From Paraburkholderia ribeironis (GTDB lineage: Bacteria > Pseudomonadota > Gammaproteobacteria > Burkholderiales > Burkholderiaceae), in assembly GCF_900019265.1 (NCBI RefSeq), contig NZ_CYGX02000024.1, forward strand, positions 1 through 55,548: a stretch of 55,548 nucleotides of DNA, given 5' to 3'. Below the pieces are notes generated by a model. The model worked only from the letters and a program-made list of their open reading frames with translations. It was not told where the DNA came from and searched no databases. Each line of letters opens with the position of its first letter. Position 1 is the first letter of the stretch. Positions 44,285 through 51,707 of this stretch are shown here, piece by piece. Position numbers and translations under genes: made by a program.

Positions 44285-44572
44285 TCAAGTTCCCTGGACG
44301 ATAATGCCGACGCTGTGCGCCGTGCGGTCGCGAATTTCTCTGGCGGCCTGATACTCGGCCGACTGGTGCCAGGCGCGTGCCTGGCTGATGCTGTCGAATT
44401 CGAGCACGATCACACGTTTGGGCGACCAGCTTCCCTCAATGGTGTGCGCCTCGCCGCCGCGCACGAGGAACCGTCCGCCATAGGTGGCGAGTGTTGGTGC
44501 ACCGAGCCGCCGATATTCTTCGTAGCCACGTTGATCGTGCACCTCGATATCAAAGATGATGTAGGCAGACAT
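44285..44572 (-). CDS. DUF1330 dimeric alpha-beta barrel protein (copy 1)
   Basis: A 95-residue protein with the DUF1330 pattern: MSAYIIFDIEVHDQRGYEEY, LATYGGRFLVRGG, PKRVIVLEFDSISQARAWHQ and SAEYQAAREIR. The fold is a ferredoxin-like dimer as in ABM monooxygenases and EthD-like proteins. Function is unknown. It is a close relative of the next gene upstream, so the pair is a tandem duplication. The start at 44572 begins the family motif; a longer upstream extension is not supported. Confidence 0.88.
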   Translation of the reverse strand: MSAYIIFDIEVHDQRGYEEYRRLGAPTLATYGGRFLVRGGEAHTIEGSWSPKRVIVLEFDSISQARAWHQSAEYQAAREIRDRTAHSVGIIVQGT

Positions 44573-44603
44573 GCGCTTCTCCCAATCGAGACAACTGCTG
44601 AGC

Positions 44604-44891
44604 TCAAAGACCCGCGAACGCAACGGTGCGCGTATTCGATACCGGCAGGCGGATCTTCCGGGCGGCCTGGTATTCGGCCGAAGCGTGCCAGCGACGGGCC
44701 GTGTCGAGGTCGGCAAACTCCAGTACTACGATGCGTCTGGGATGCCATTCGCCTTCCAGTGTGAGCGCATCGTCACTGCGCGCCAGCACGCGTCCGCCGT
44801 ACTGTGAGATGGTCGGAACGCCGAGCCTTCGATACTCGCCAAACGGTATCGGATCATGCACATCAACTTCCACTACAACGTAGGCGACCAT
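44604..44891 (-). CDS. DUF1330 dimeric alpha-beta barrel protein (copy 2)
   Basis: Also exactly 95 residues: MVAYVVVEVDVHDPIPFGEY, ISQYGGRVLARSD, PRRIVVLEFADLDTARRWHA and SAEYQAARKIR. About half of the residues match copy 1. It may form a heterodimer with it, or each may act on a separate ring-modification step. Placement between the Rieske ferredoxin and the flavin hydroxylase suggests work on an aromatic or enol intermediate, but no catalytic assignment can be made. Confidence 0.88.
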   Translation of the reverse strand: MVAYVVVEVDVHDPIPFGEYRRLGVPTISQYGGRVLARSDDALTLEGEWHPRRIVVLEFADLDTARRWHASAEYQAARKIRLPVSNTRTVAFAGL

Positions 44892-44917
44892 CGTCTTCTC
44901 CTCTTCGTCACAGTTAT

Positions 44918-45250
44918 TCAGGCGCGGACCTCGTCGTCCAGCGCCACGAACACTTTGCCATCCTCGATCTTCACCGGAAAAACGCGCAAGCAGGCCTGCA
45001 GCGGCTCGCACATGGCCTTGCCACTGCGCACATCGAAGCGCCCCTGATGCAACGGACATTCGATTTCGTTGTCAAGCAGGAAGCCATCGGTCAGCCGCGC
45101 CTGGCCGTGCGTGCATTGGTTGTCGGTCGCGAATATCTCGTCATCGACGAGATAGAAGGCCACGTCGCGCCCTTCCACCAGCACGCCGACGAGGCCGAGT
45201 TCGCGCACTGTTGCGGCATCGGCCGCGAGTGTCCAGCAGGTCGTCATCAC
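44918..45250 (-). CDS. Rieske ferredoxin of the ring hydroxylase
   Basis: A 110-residue Rieske [2Fe-2S] ferredoxin with ligand boxes CTHGQARL and CPLHQGRF, of the NagAb/NahAb type. It passes electrons to the terminal oxygenase encoded just upstream (45258-47050), seven bases away. A dedicated ferredoxin reductase gene is absent from the window, so electrons must come from a reductase encoded elsewhere. Two ATG codons in tandem mark the start. Confidence 0.92.
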   Translation of the reverse strand: MMTTCWTLAADAATVRELGLVGVLVEGRDVAFYLVDDEIFATDNQCTHGQARLTDGFLLDNEIECPLHQGRFDVRSGKAMCEPLQACLRVFPVKIEDGKVFVALDDEVRA

Positions 45251-45257
45251 ATCACCT

Positions 45258-45788
45258 TCAGATCGGATAAATCAGCGAATTCGGGATCATTTCGCTGTCG
45301 AACACGCAGATGCGCGACTCGAACCTGAGCCCCTGGTCGGTCCTGCGAATCCGGTCGATGTAGCGGCCGGCGTTGTACACGTCGCTAAGTTGCTCGGTCT
45401 TGGTACGCAGCACCACATAGTTGGCTTCCGCTTCAATGACGTCGCCTTCGATCCGATGGATGAGCGGCGCACCAACGACGTGCCGTTGATAGTACGGATC
45501 GAAGAAGAGCGTCTCCTTGATCCCGTAGACGCGATCTTTCAACATGCCCTTGCTCTCGAATGCGAGCACCGCAAGAGGCATGCCTCGCTCATGGTTTTCG
45601 CGCGGCAGTACCTGATACGTGCATTGGTCGAGAAAGAATTCCGGCCAGCTGTCCCAGTCGCCGGTATCGAGGGCCGCCGCGTAGCGGGCGTTAAGTGCGA
45701 CGAGCGCATAGAAGTCGTCGAAGCTCGGAACGCCCGCACCATCGAGTTGACAGGCGGTGCGGGTAACGAGCGTTGCAGTCGTGCTCAT
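45258..45788 (-). CDS. Ring-hydroxylating oxygenase small subunit (NagH-like)
   Basis: A 176-residue beta subunit with the cone-shaped fold of the SnoaL/NTF2 superfamily. Landmarks are LVALNARYAAALDTGDWDSW near the N-terminus, PYYQRHVVGAPLIHRI and ERIVVL-like strands (FESRICVFDSEMIPNSLIYPI) at the end. It pairs with the large subunit, overlapping its gene by ATGA. The closest recognised relatives are the small subunits of salicylate 5-hydroxylase (NagH). Confidence 0.88.
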   Translation of the reverse strand: MSTTATLVTRTACQLDGAGVPSFDDFYALVALNARYAAALDTGDWDSWPEFFLDQCTYQVLPRENHERGMPLAVLAFESKGMLKDRVYGIKETLFFDPYYQRHVVGAPLIHRIEGDVIEAEANYVVLRTKTEQLSDVYNAGRYIDRIRRTDQGLRFESRICVFDSEMIPNSLIYPI

Positions 45789-47050
45789 GACTTGGCCTCC
45801 ATGACTTCACGCCAGTATTGATACATACCGCGCACCAGGGTTTCGCTGACCATGTGATCCGTGTGATCGTCGACCTGCTGCCCACCTAGTTCGTTGTACA
45901 CATGGCCGTGCTTCACTTGTGCAAAGCTTTGCTGCACACATTCGATGACTTCGCCGTCATCGGCCGACACGAATCCGGCCGGACCGAACAGGTTCGCCTG
46001 ACGCAGGCGTCGGCGCGTCATGGTGTCGTCGTCGGTCTCGAAACCGAAATGAGTCCACACGTAATCGAATACCCCTGGGCCAGACGGACGAATGCGCCGG
46101 GTTGACAACGCGTTGACCTGCTGCTGGATGATCACGCTCGGCATCAGGGTCAGCATCACGACGGTCGGCTCGCCCCACCACGGTTCATGCACGACGTCGA
46201 GAAAGCGGTCATCGTGCAAGGTCATCCTTTCCTTGAAACTCGTCACGTTGCGCGTGACTTCGCCGCCGCCACCGCCGCTGCGAATCGAGATCATCGCGCC
46301 ATGGCGATGCCGCGCATCTGTGACCAGCCTGGCGGGATTGTCTGCGCGCCAAAGACCGAAGTTGACGAACCACGTATGCAACAAGCCAGCGTGATAGGGA
46401 TCCTTGATGTTCTCCTGCATCAGCTTCCAGTTGCTGGGAATGCGCTGGCGCGTGTAGCCGAGCACGGTCAGTTTCGGACCGTGGAAGAGCCGGTCGTAGT
46501 ACGCCAGAATCTGGGGGCCAAGAAAGTCTTCAAACGATTCAACATCGGGATCGAACGAAGCAAACACGGCACCACCGCGAGTCGAAACCCTAAGGAGCCT
46601 AAGCCCGTGCTCCTTCGGGTCGAAGTTGGACGGCATGCCGCCGTTGATGCGGCCGCCCTGGCGCACACCGCGCCGGAACGGCACACCGGTCAGGTTGCCA
46701 TTCAAGTCATAGTTCCATTGGTGGTACGGGCAGCGGAAGTCCTGCGCGTTGCCAGCACGCTCGCGACAGAACTGCATTCCGCGGTGGGCGCACGCATTTT
46801 CGACGACCACGACTTTGCCTTCCTTGTCGCGCGTCATGATGACCGAGCGTTCCCCCACTTCGGTGCGGCGGAAATCACCCGGGTTCGGGATTTCTGCCTC
46901 CAGCCCGATATAGCACCAGTGCCTTGAATAAAAGAGACGTTCCAGTTCGCGCTGGTACAGCGCTTCACTGGTATACGCGTCGAAGGGCGTACGGCTCGAG
47001 CCCTCACCCTTCCAGTCGAGGGCGGCGGCCATGTCACGAGGTGCGTTCAA
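45785..47050 (-). CDS. Ring-hydroxylating oxygenase large subunit (NagG/salicylate 5-hydroxylase-like)
   Basis: Catalytic subunit of 421 residues. The Rieske site is CAHRGMQFCRERAGNAQDF plus RCPYHQW. The mononuclear iron site lies in QENIKDPYHAGLLHTW (His, His and a later Asp). The chain closely follows NagG: WKGEGSSRTPF, GLEAEIPNPGDFRRTEVGERSV and LRQANLFGPAGFVSADDGEVIE. NagG hydroxylates salicylate to gentisate, but in this cluster the substrate is likely another ring made from phenylalanine metabolism. The start is TTG at 47050, with a good GGGAG site, overlapping the DAHP synthase gene; the ATG at 47032 is the alternative. Confidence 0.92.
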   Translation of the reverse strand: MNAPRDMAAALDWKGEGSSRTPFDAYTSEALYQRELERLFYSRHWCYIGLEAEIPNPGDFRRTEVGERSVIMTRDKEGKVVVVENACAHRGMQFCRERAGNAQDFRCPYHQWNYDLNGNLTGVPFRRGVRQGGRINGGMPSNFDPKEHGLRLLRVSTRGGAVFASFDPDVESFEDFLGPQILAYYDRLFHGPKLTVLGYTRQRIPSNWKLMQENIKDPYHAGLLHTWFVNFGLWRADNPARLVTDARHRHGAMISIRSGGGGGEVTRNVTSFKERMTLHDDRFLDVVHEPWWGEPTVVMLTLMPSVIIQQQVNALSTRRIRPSGPGVFDYVWTHFGFETDDDTMTRRRLRQANLFGPAGFVSADDGEVIECVQQSFAQVKHGHVYNELGGQQVDDHTDHMVSETLVRGMYQYWREVMEAKS

Positions 47051-48191
47051 GATTTTCTCCCGTCAGGTGGAAGGGGTCGATAGGGCCCGCGAATTGTCGC
47101 CTTCGCTCACGCGTGCCGTGTGGGCGCCGAATGCAACGTCGCGCACGCGCCGCATTGGCGAGTGTGTCGATCAGATGGGCGGTGTCATCCCAGCCGAGAC
47201 ACGCATCGGTGATGCTCTTTCCATATGCAAGTGGTGCACCGGGCATGACGTCCTGACGGCCGGCAAACAGGTGGGACTCGATCATCACACCTGCGATGCG
47301 GCAATCACCGCTCGCGATGCGCGCAGCAATATCGCTACAAACGTTGACTTGTGCAAAGGGATCCTTGCCGCTGTTGCCGTGGCTCGCGTCAATCGCGACA
47401 TAAGGTGCGAGCCCCGTCTCGAGCAACTGGGCGCATGCTTCGTCAACGCTTTGCGCGTCGTAGTTCGGCGTCTTGCCACCGCGTAGCACGATGTGACACG
47501 CGGGATTGCCAGAGGTCTCGACACTGGCCGGGCGCCCGCTGTCGCCCAGCGCGATAAAACGATGCGGCTGCTGCGCCACCTTGACGGCATCGATGGCGAT
47601 GCGCACATTGCCGTCCGTGCCGTTCTTGAAGCCGATTGGTGCCGCGAGGCCGGATGCGAGTTGCCGGTGCACCTGGGACTCAGTGGTTCGCGCGCCGATC
47701 GCGCCCCAGGACACCAGGTCGTCCAGGTATTGTGCGTTGATCACGTCGAGAAATTCGGTGGCGACCGGCATCGCTATCGCATTGATATCGACTAGTAGCT
47801 CGCGAGCCTGTCGCAGGCCACATGCAACGCGGCAACTGCCATCGAGATCCGGATCGTTGATCCAGCCTTTCCAGCCGATTGTCGTGCGAGGCTTCTCGAA
47901 ATAGGCGCGCATGACTACTTCCAGTACGTCAGCATGCCGAACACGCAGCACGTTCAGACGGCGCGCGAATTCGAGTGCGGCCGCGCGATCGTGGATCGAG
48001 CACGGGCCGACGATCAACGCCAGGCGATCACAGTTGCCCGCAAAAATTTGCGCCAGCGCATTGCGCGTGTTTGCGATCAATGCGGCGCCCTGCTGGCATA
48101 GAGGCATGATCGCGCGCAGCTCGGACGGGGTCGCGAGCTCCTCGACAAGCGTGAGCCTACTGGGCAATGCGGCTACGGACGTGGACGGCAT
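47034..48191 (-). CDS. 3-deoxy-7-phosphoheptulonate (DAHP) synthase, type I
   Basis: A 385-residue enzyme that joins phosphoenolpyruvate and erythrose-4-phosphate in the first step of the shikimate pathway. Motifs are LIVGPCSIHDR, RAYFEKPRTTIGWKGWINDPDLDG, GAIGARTTESQVHRQLASGL, PIGFKNGTDGN and DASHGNSGKDP, as in AroF/AroG/AroH. The C-terminal 35 residues are extra and basic. A cluster-borne copy would raise flux to aromatic precursors. It is the first gene of the minus-strand arm; the ATG at 48191 follows AGGAG and is preferred over the TTG at 48197. Confidence 0.93.
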   Translation of the reverse strand: MPSTSVAALPSRLTLVEELATPSELRAIMPLCQQGAALIANTRNALAQIFAGNCDRLALIVGPCSIHDRAAALEFARRLNVLRVRHADVLEVVMRAYFEKPRTTIGWKGWINDPDLDGSCRVACGLRQARELLVDINAIAMPVATEFLDVINAQYLDDLVSWGAIGARTTESQVHRQLASGLAAPIGFKNGTDGNVRIAIDAVKVAQQPHRFIALGDSGRPASVETSGNPACHIVLRGGKTPNYDAQSVDEACAQLLETGLAPYVAIDASHGNSGKDPFAQVNVCSDIAARIASGDCRIAGVMIESHLFAGRQDVMPGAPLAYGKSITDACLGWDDTAHLIDTLANAARARRCIRRPHGTRERRRQFAGPIDPFHLTGENLERTS

Positions 48192-48280
48192 GCGCAACTC
48201 CTTGAGTGCCTCACAGAGGTCCGCTCAAATGTAGAGCAGACCTGGTGAGACGGATTAAAGGCGATTGCGCATGGAATGGA

Positions 48281-48300
48281 AACTGTCAGAAGTCGCAGCG
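48281..48300. promoter_or_regulatory. lux-box-like site A (CTG-N10-CAG)
   Basis: AACTGTCAGAAGTCGCAGCG has the CTG-N10-CAG core of LuxR-type operators. It lies 90 bases upstream of the DAHP synthase start, in the divergent gap with the thioesterase gene. Outside the core the dyad is weak. Confidence 0.45.
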
Positions 48301-48323
48301 CCATGCGGCGGACCGCTCGGCGT

Positions 48324-48343
48324 CGCTGTCAGATATCCCAGTA
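48324..48343. promoter_or_regulatory. lux-box-like site B (CTG-N10-CAG)
   Basis: CGCTGTCAGATATCCCAGTA repeats the CTG-N10-CAG core and shares CTGTCAGA with site A, 43 bases (about four helical turns) away. It lies 91 bases before the thioesterase start. Two such sites in a short gap fit control of both arms by the cluster LuxR. Confidence 0.45.
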
Positions 48344-48433
48344 GCGCGGAGCGCGGACCCGACGTAGTTTTGCGACTGACGCTCGCACGGCCTGGCCTCG
48401 TGACGCGTCGACCGAACCACGCAATGGAGATGA

Positions 48434-48853
48434 ATGATGGACAAGAGGCATTTCGAAACGTCGATCGACGTGAAGTATCGCGATACCGATTCGATGGGGC
48501 ATGTGAGCAGCCCCGTCTACTATGACTACCTGCAGCATGCATACTTGAACTTCATGCACAATCTGCTCGAGGTGCCGCTCGCCGAGAAGCTGCCGCACAT
48601 CATGGTGAAGACAGCATGCGAGTACTTGCAGCCAGCGCACTATGGCGACCGGCTGAAGGTAAAAAGCAGCGTTGTCAAATTCGGCACAAAGAGCTTCGAA
48701 CTCGAGCACGTGATGGTGCGTGACGGACTGCAGGGAGGCGTCGTCGCAAGAGGGTCGTCCACGCACGTCATGTTCGACTATGCAAGCGACTCGACGATGC
48801 AGGTGCCTGACGACTTCAAGGACCGGGTGATCAATTTTCAGGGGAGACTGTAG
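48434..48853 (+). CDS. Hot-dog acyl-CoA thioesterase (4HBT family)
   Basis: A 139-residue single hot-dog domain. FETSIDVKYRDTDSMGHVSSPVYYDYLQHA carries the conserved Asp/His/Asn-type active-site region (YRDTDSMGHV with Asp). Further strands are PHIMVKTACEYLQPAHYGD and FELEHVMVRDG. Such enzymes free aromatic acids from their CoA esters; TdaD in the tropodithietic-acid pathway is of this kind. The gene is divergent from DAHP synthase and ends at a strong bidirectional terminator. Confidence 0.88.
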   Translation: MMDKRHFETSIDVKYRDTDSMGHVSSPVYYDYLQHAYLNFMHNLLEVPLAEKLPHIMVKTACEYLQPAHYGDRLKVKSSVVKFGTKSFELEHVMVRDGLQGGVVARGSSTHVMFDYASDSTMQVPDDFKDRVINFQGRL

Positions 48854-48860
48854 CGAGCGA

Positions 48861-48891
48861 CAGATCGCACGGCGCGGCGCCGTGCGATCTG
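48861..48891. terminator. Bidirectional terminator hairpin
   Basis: A perfect 14-bp stem (CAGATCGCACGGCG and its complement) with a three-base loop lies exactly between the convergent thioesterase and luxR genes, eight bases after the first stop and seven before the second. Strongly GC-rich. No long T-run, but position and symmetry support termination on both strands. Confidence 0.8.
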
Positions 48892-48897
48892 CGCGAC

Positions 48898-49608
48898 TCA
48901 GCTCAGGATGCCGAGCAGCGCCGCCTTGACGGTCGCATGCGTCTTGTTCGACGCGTCCAGCTTACACACCGCACGGTTGACGTGAAAGTTTACGGTGCGC
49001 TCGGTCAGTCCGAGGATCATGCCGATTTCGTAGCAGGTTTTACCTTCGGCGGTCCAGCGCAGTACTTCGCGTTCGCGCGGGCTGAGTGTGGATGCGGATT
49101 CGGGCAGAATGGCCGGCAACGCGAACCCGCTCATCACGCTATGCGCGGCGTGTGCGAGCAGCTTCAGCCGATGTTCGACGTTCACAAGCTCGCTCGCTCC
49201 GATGGGTTCGTGCTCGCGTGCGACCGTGAGCATGCCTACCGTACCGCCCGCGTCGTGGGAGGCTTGCGACCAGCCATGCTGCAGGCCGAACTCGCGCGCA
49301 TGGGCCCAGAATTCGTGCTCGGTGTCCGCAAGGTCCGACCATAATATCGGCGTTGCTCGACGCAACCCCTGCTGCACTGTCGGATCGATTCGCAGATAAT
49401 TGCTTTTCCGATATACGCGCTGCCATTCTTCCGGATAATTATTTATCAGGAAAAAAGCCGGCCGGCAAATCGGTAGCGGTAATCGCCCGCCATAGGCGCA
49501 ATAATCAAATCCCCATTCCTTCGCGTGTAGGGCGATTGCTGCGAACGCCTCGTCGCAACCCCGTGCGCTCATTAAAGCGCCAATTATCTCGTTTCGCCAG
49601 GCCGCCAT
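48898..49608 (-). CDS. LuxR-family quorum-sensing regulator
   Basis: A 236-residue acyl-homoserine-lactone receptor. Counting from the ATG at 49608, the ligand-pocket residues of the family are Trp62, Tyr66, Asp75, Pro76 and Trp90 (EWQRVYRKSNYLRIDPTV, ILWSD), plus Gly112. The C-terminal part is a full LuxR helix-turn-helix: LSPREREVLRWTAEGKTCYEIGMILGLTERTVNFHV. All usual contacts are present, so it should bind an acyl- or aroyl-homoserine lactone and then DNA. The cognate synthase gene lies at 52671. The ATG at 49608 follows GAGGA; a GTG at 49635 would add nine residues. Confidence 0.93.
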   Translation of the reverse strand: MAAWRNEIIGALMSARGCDEAFAAIALHAKEWGFDYCAYGGRLPLPICRPAFFLINNYPEEWQRVYRKSNYLRIDPTVQQGLRRATPILWSDLADTEHEFWAHAREFGLQHGWSQASHDAGGTVGMLTVAREHEPIGASELVNVEHRLKLLAHAAHSVMSGFALPAILPESASTLSPREREVLRWTAEGKTCYEIGMILGLTERTVNFHVNRAVCKLDASNKTHATVKAALLGILS

Positions 49609-50062
49609 CTTGTATTCCTCATCCAGTCTCGACACGTTGATTCTCGAGTATGCCGGGGCTCAGCTCGCACGCCGGAGGAAGCCCGGACCGAAATCAATCG
49701 TGTGTCGGTAAGACGACTCAATACCCACTATTTGGAAAAAAAGCTTGATGTGACCGTGCCTGTGCGGGCCACGAACGCCCACGGTCGCGCCCGATCTTCT
49801 TTGCGGAATGCTTGATGAAATTCTAGTGAAAGCGTTTCGAAGGAAAATGACCAGTGCTTCCTGTCTTGATTTTTTGAAGTGGTTGTTAAATTCTTTTAAT
49901 CGAGTGTTTTAGAAAATCACGATTCCAATCTGTTCGAAATCTCCGGGCAAATTCAAGCGACACGCAACTGATATTAGTCACAGTTTCGCGTATCTGCGAC
50001 GTGGACTAGATTTCAGACGACCGCGCTTTTTACGCAGAACACGCAACCCGGATGGAATCGAA
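49609..50062. other. Divergent promoter region of the quorum-controlled operon
   Basis: About 450 bases between luxR and the acyl-CoA-dehydrogenase-like gene, more AT-rich (49800-49960) than the genes. It contains the lux box at 49966-49985 and should hold the promoters of luxR and of the biosynthetic operon. No gene was seen. Confidence 0.6.
49966..49985. promoter_or_regulatory. lux box upstream of the biosynthetic operon
   Basis: AACTGATATTAGTCACAGTT: 5-bp arms AACTG/CAGTT are a perfect dyad around ten bases, matching the 20-bp CTG-N10-CAG lux-box form. Its centre is about 87 bases before the ATG at 50063, which leaves room for a promoter at the usual distance (box overlapping the -35 region). 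This is the best of the three sites found. Confidence 0.7.
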
Positions 50063-51706
50063 ATGAACTTCGAATGGACCGATGAGCAACGGGAAATCTA
50101 TCGCACATATCGTGCGATCGGTTTGCGCTTCGTGCGCGCCGCACCGCGCGACGGCTTCGATGCAGACTGTTGGAGTGCGCTCACGGCGGCGGGCATGTGG
50201 CGCATCCCGGTGCCCCGGGAATGCGGTGGCGGCGGCGGTAGTTGGTCGGACTTCACCGTGGCCTTCCAGGGTATCGTCGGCGCGATGCGCTCGACAGGGT
50301 TTGCGATGGCGGTTGCGAATCAGGCGACGGTGATCCGCGCATTGCTGAAACACGCCAATCCCGCTCAACGCGCACGGTATCTTGCGCCACTTCTCGACGG
50401 CGCGAACTGTGCAACAGCCATTTCCGAACGCGGAACAGGAACAGAAGTGCGCGCATTGCAGACAACGCTGAGTGCGAGTGCACACGGCTATCTGCTCGAT
50501 GGGCACAAGTACAACATCAGTCATGCACCAACGGCATCACTGCTGCTGGTCGCAGCTCGCTTCGCGGATGATGCGCACGAACCAACGGTGCTGGTGCTGC
50601 TTGATCCTACGCTCGCCGGGGTGACGCGATCGCCGCCGCAGCAGACGATGGGCAATCGCAACCTGCCCATCGGCGACATGGAGTTCGCGTCTGTGCGACT
50701 CGACGACGACTGCATGCTCGGCACGCCGCGCGACGGACTGCGCAACCTGATGGACATTGCATCGATGAATCGCGCTTACTTCGGCTTGTTATGCGCACAG
50801 TCAATCGTGCCGTTTCTCGACGACGCGCTCGCCTATACGAAGTCGCGCGAGGCACTGGGCGTCACGCTGGACGCGCATCAGCACGTGCAGCGACGCCTGG
50901 TTGACATCCGCATCGGCATAGAGCGCACGCGCTGGATGTCGCTCGCGGCGCTCGGCCAGTTGCTAGGCGGTCATCCCGACGCATTCGCGAATTGCTCGAT
51001 CGCCAAGTTGACTGGCGCACAGGATCTGTCATCCGGTGCGCTCGACCTGCTCCGCCTGTACGGCAGCGCCGGATATCGCAGCGCAGCGCTTGCGTCGTTT
51101 GTCGCGGATACACTCGGCATGCTGTGCGCAGGCGGCACGGATGAGATGCATAGGCGAAATATCTTTGCGCAGATGCGGCGGCAAGCCGACCTTGCTGCGG
51201 AACCCGCTCGCGTGGAGGCGAGCGCGATCGGTGCGTCCCCCTCGGACCTCATTCACTCATCGACAAAGGAGAATCTCGTGTCCATCGAACCAGGCCTGAA
51301 GGCGCACGCGACGCATCACGTCAACGTCATCGATCTTGCTGATCAGTGGGGCGGCGAAGCTCATGCACTCGCGAGTCCAATCATGATTATCTTTATCGAA
51401 AAGACATGCATGGCGGCGACCGATCATTTGCTCGATACGACCCAGATGACTGTTGGCTGCAACTTCGAAATCAGGCATCTCGCGCCTACGCCGCCTGACT
51501 GGGAAGTCACAGTGGATGTTGAACTGATCGCGGTGGAAAACCGGATGATGACCTACCGAGTGACCGTGAGCGACGCCGCGGGCGTCGTGGGCGACGGCAT
51601 TCACACACGCTGCGTGGTGAGCAAGACCTCGTTCCACGAGCGAATCGCGAAACGCCGTGACAGTGTGGGCGCTCGCACAATGAGTCCGGCCTGCGAGGTC
51701 CACTGA
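50063..51706 (+). CDS. Acyl-CoA-dehydrogenase-like flavoenzyme fused to FlK-type thioesterase
   Basis: A 547-residue fusion. Residues 1-380 are an acyl-CoA dehydrogenase fold: FEWTDEQREIYRTYRAIGLR, AISERGTGTEVRALQTTLS, YTKSREALGVTLDAHQHVQRRLVDI, and CAGGTDEMHRRNIFAQ at the end. At the position of the usual catalytic Glu (YEGT) stands Gly357, so simple dehydrogenation is doubtful; oxygenase-type relatives such as TdaE of tropodithietic-acid synthesis are an option. Residues 406-547 form a hot-dog thioesterase of the fluoroacetyl-CoA thioesterase type (IFIEKTC; FEIRHLAPTPPDWEVTV). The linker DNA holds a ribosome binding site and an in-frame GTG at 51278. First gene of the quorum-controlled operon. 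Confidence 0.88.
   Translation: MNFEWTDEQREIYRTYRAIGLRFVRAAPRDGFDADCWSALTAAGMWRIPVPRECGGGGGSWSDFTVAFQGIVGAMRSTGFAMAVANQATVIRALLKHANPAQRARYLAPLLDGANCATAISERGTGTEVRALQTTLSASAHGYLLDGHKYNISHAPTASLLLVAARFADDAHEPTVLVLLDPTLAGVTRSPPQQTMGNRNLPIGDMEFASVRLDDDCMLGTPRDGLRNLMDIASMNRAYFGLLCAQSIVPFLDDALAYTKSREALGVTLDAHQHVQRRLVDIRIGIERTRWMSLAALGQLLGGHPDAFANCSIAKLTGAQDLSSGALDLLRLYGSAGYRSAALASFVADTLGMLCAGGTDEMHRRNIFAQMRRQADLAAEPARVEASAIGASPSDLIHSSTKENLVSIEPGLKAHATHHVNVIDLADQWGGEAHALASPIMIIFIEKTCMAATDHLLDTTQMTVGCNFEIRHLAPTPPDWEVTVDVELIAVENRMMTYRVTVSDAAGVVGDGIHTRCVVSKTSFHERIAKRRDSVGARTMSPACEVH
51266..51280 (+). promoter_or_regulatory. Internal ribosome binding site and GTG start within the fusion gene
   Basis: AAGGAG, six bases, then GTG (codon 406 of the fusion). 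This is an ideal translation start placed exactly at the domain boundary. It can be a fossil of two once-separate genes or a working start that yields free thioesterase besides the fusion. Confidence 0.7.
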
Positions 51707-51707
51707 C

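Noticed and set aside
43076..47050. Simple salicylate or nicotinate degradation operon
   Set aside because: The NagG- and NicC-like enzymes alone would allow it, but ring-cleavage genes and a ferredoxin reductase are absent, and DAHP synthase is in the same unit, which argues for synthesis.
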